Assembly: GCF_003261635.1 (NCBI RefSeq)
Contig: NZ_QFXK01000092.1
Location: forward strand, 62,001 to 126,000
Direction of reading: 5' to 3'
From: Kribbella monticola
GTDB lineage: Bacteria; Actinomycetota; Actinomycetes; Propionibacteriales; Kribbellaceae
DNA length: 64,000 bases
In this document: positions 63,932-64,000 of the stretch, piece by piece
Position numbering within the stretch: position 1 is the stretch's first letter
Layout: each line of letters starts with the position of its first letter
Position numbers and translations under genes: made by a program
The notes under the pieces: generated by a model
Told to the model about the DNA's origin: nothing
The model's input: the letters and a program-made list of their open reading frames with translations, nothing else
The model's database searches: none

Positions 63932-64000
63932 ATGGAAGCTCAGTACGGCCCGCATCGGTTCTCCGGTGGCGGCGACGAGACCACGCAGTACCGGGGCGCG
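63932..64000 (+). CDS. Start of an unidentified gene (cut by window end)
   Basis: An open frame from ATG 63932 (an in-frame ATG at 63923 is also possible) reads MEAQYGPHRFSGGGDETTQ and on to the window edge. A -10 box at 63919 fits leaderless start at 63932. Only 23 residues are visible, so no family can be assigned. Confidence 0.4.
   Translation, partial: MEAQYGPHRFSGGGDETTQYRGA

Overview
The window looks like chromosome from a soil or plant-associated, high-GC actinomycete. The signs are very high GC, many GTG starts, dense ATGA and GTGA gene overlaps, leaderless promoters with a TANNNT box 6-7 bases before ATG, and families typical of the group: DUF397/DUF5753/DUF574 genes, F420-type LLM and pyridoxamine-oxidase-like enzymes, a CGNR zinc finger, and ROK and LacI regulators beside sugar operons. 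A Kribbella- or Streptomyces-like organism would fit, but this is inference; no rRNA or marker gene is present. I saw no phage, insertion sequence, CRISPR array or tRNA.

Layout. 1-4.9 kb: end of an oligopeptide ABC transporter operon, divergent from a two-component system. 4.9-6.6 kb: an ABC-F ATPase behind a tiny leaderless reading frame, MATCLCV. 6.6-10 kb: a secreted hydrolase and CGNR regulator, a DUF1905 protein, and a metal-efflux pair (ArsR and CDF). 10-13.2 kb: a large membrane protein with a patatin-like domain. 13.2-21.1 kb: an alpha-glucoside operon on the minus strand (ROK regulator, two permeases, binding protein, GH15-like and GH31 enzymes) behind a ROK-type operator. 21.1-24.6 kb: a glycosyltransferase coupled to a GH92 mannosidase. 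24.8-32.4 kb: a second ROK regulator followed by two secreted GH31 enzymes with carbohydrate-binding modules. Secreted enzymes probably cut extracellular alpha-glucan, the ABC system imports the product and the cytosolic GH31/GH15 pair finishes it.

32.6-35.5 kb: a small membrane protein, a LysR regulator divergent from a quinone oxidoreductase, and a DUF2461 protein. 35.5-39.2 kb: a WhiJ-like island (DUF5753 XRE regulator, two coupled small proteins, DUF397 protein, DUF574 methyltransferase). Two copies of one operator-like sequence sit before the small-protein pair and before the DUF397 gene. 39.3-43 kb: a membrane protein, a secreted NlpC/P60-like protein with seven propeller-like repeats, and a geranylgeranyl-reductase-like flavoprotein. 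43-48 kb: a two-HTH regulator divergent from an ABC-2 exporter, an LLM oxidoreductase, an ECF sigma factor with a SnoaL-like tail, and a UBP zinc finger.

48.1-54.6 kb is the most coherent pathway. A guanidine-I (ykkC) riboswitch precedes a permease, the two urea-carboxylase-associated proteins (carboxyguanidine deiminase subunits), a carboxyltransferase and allophanate hydrolase. The carboxylase has only its carboxyltransferase half; the biotin carboxylase and biotin carrier domains are absent. 54.6-54.9 kb holds a G-rich tract and a 72-base inverted repeat. 54.9-59.6 kb is a second sugar ABC operon with a LacI regulator. 59.6-61.5 kb is an MBL / DsbA-like / PPOX operon behind paired palindromes. 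61.5-63.9 kb holds a DJ-1/PfpI protein and ACC deaminase with a GntR regulator whose likely operator touches its own start codon.
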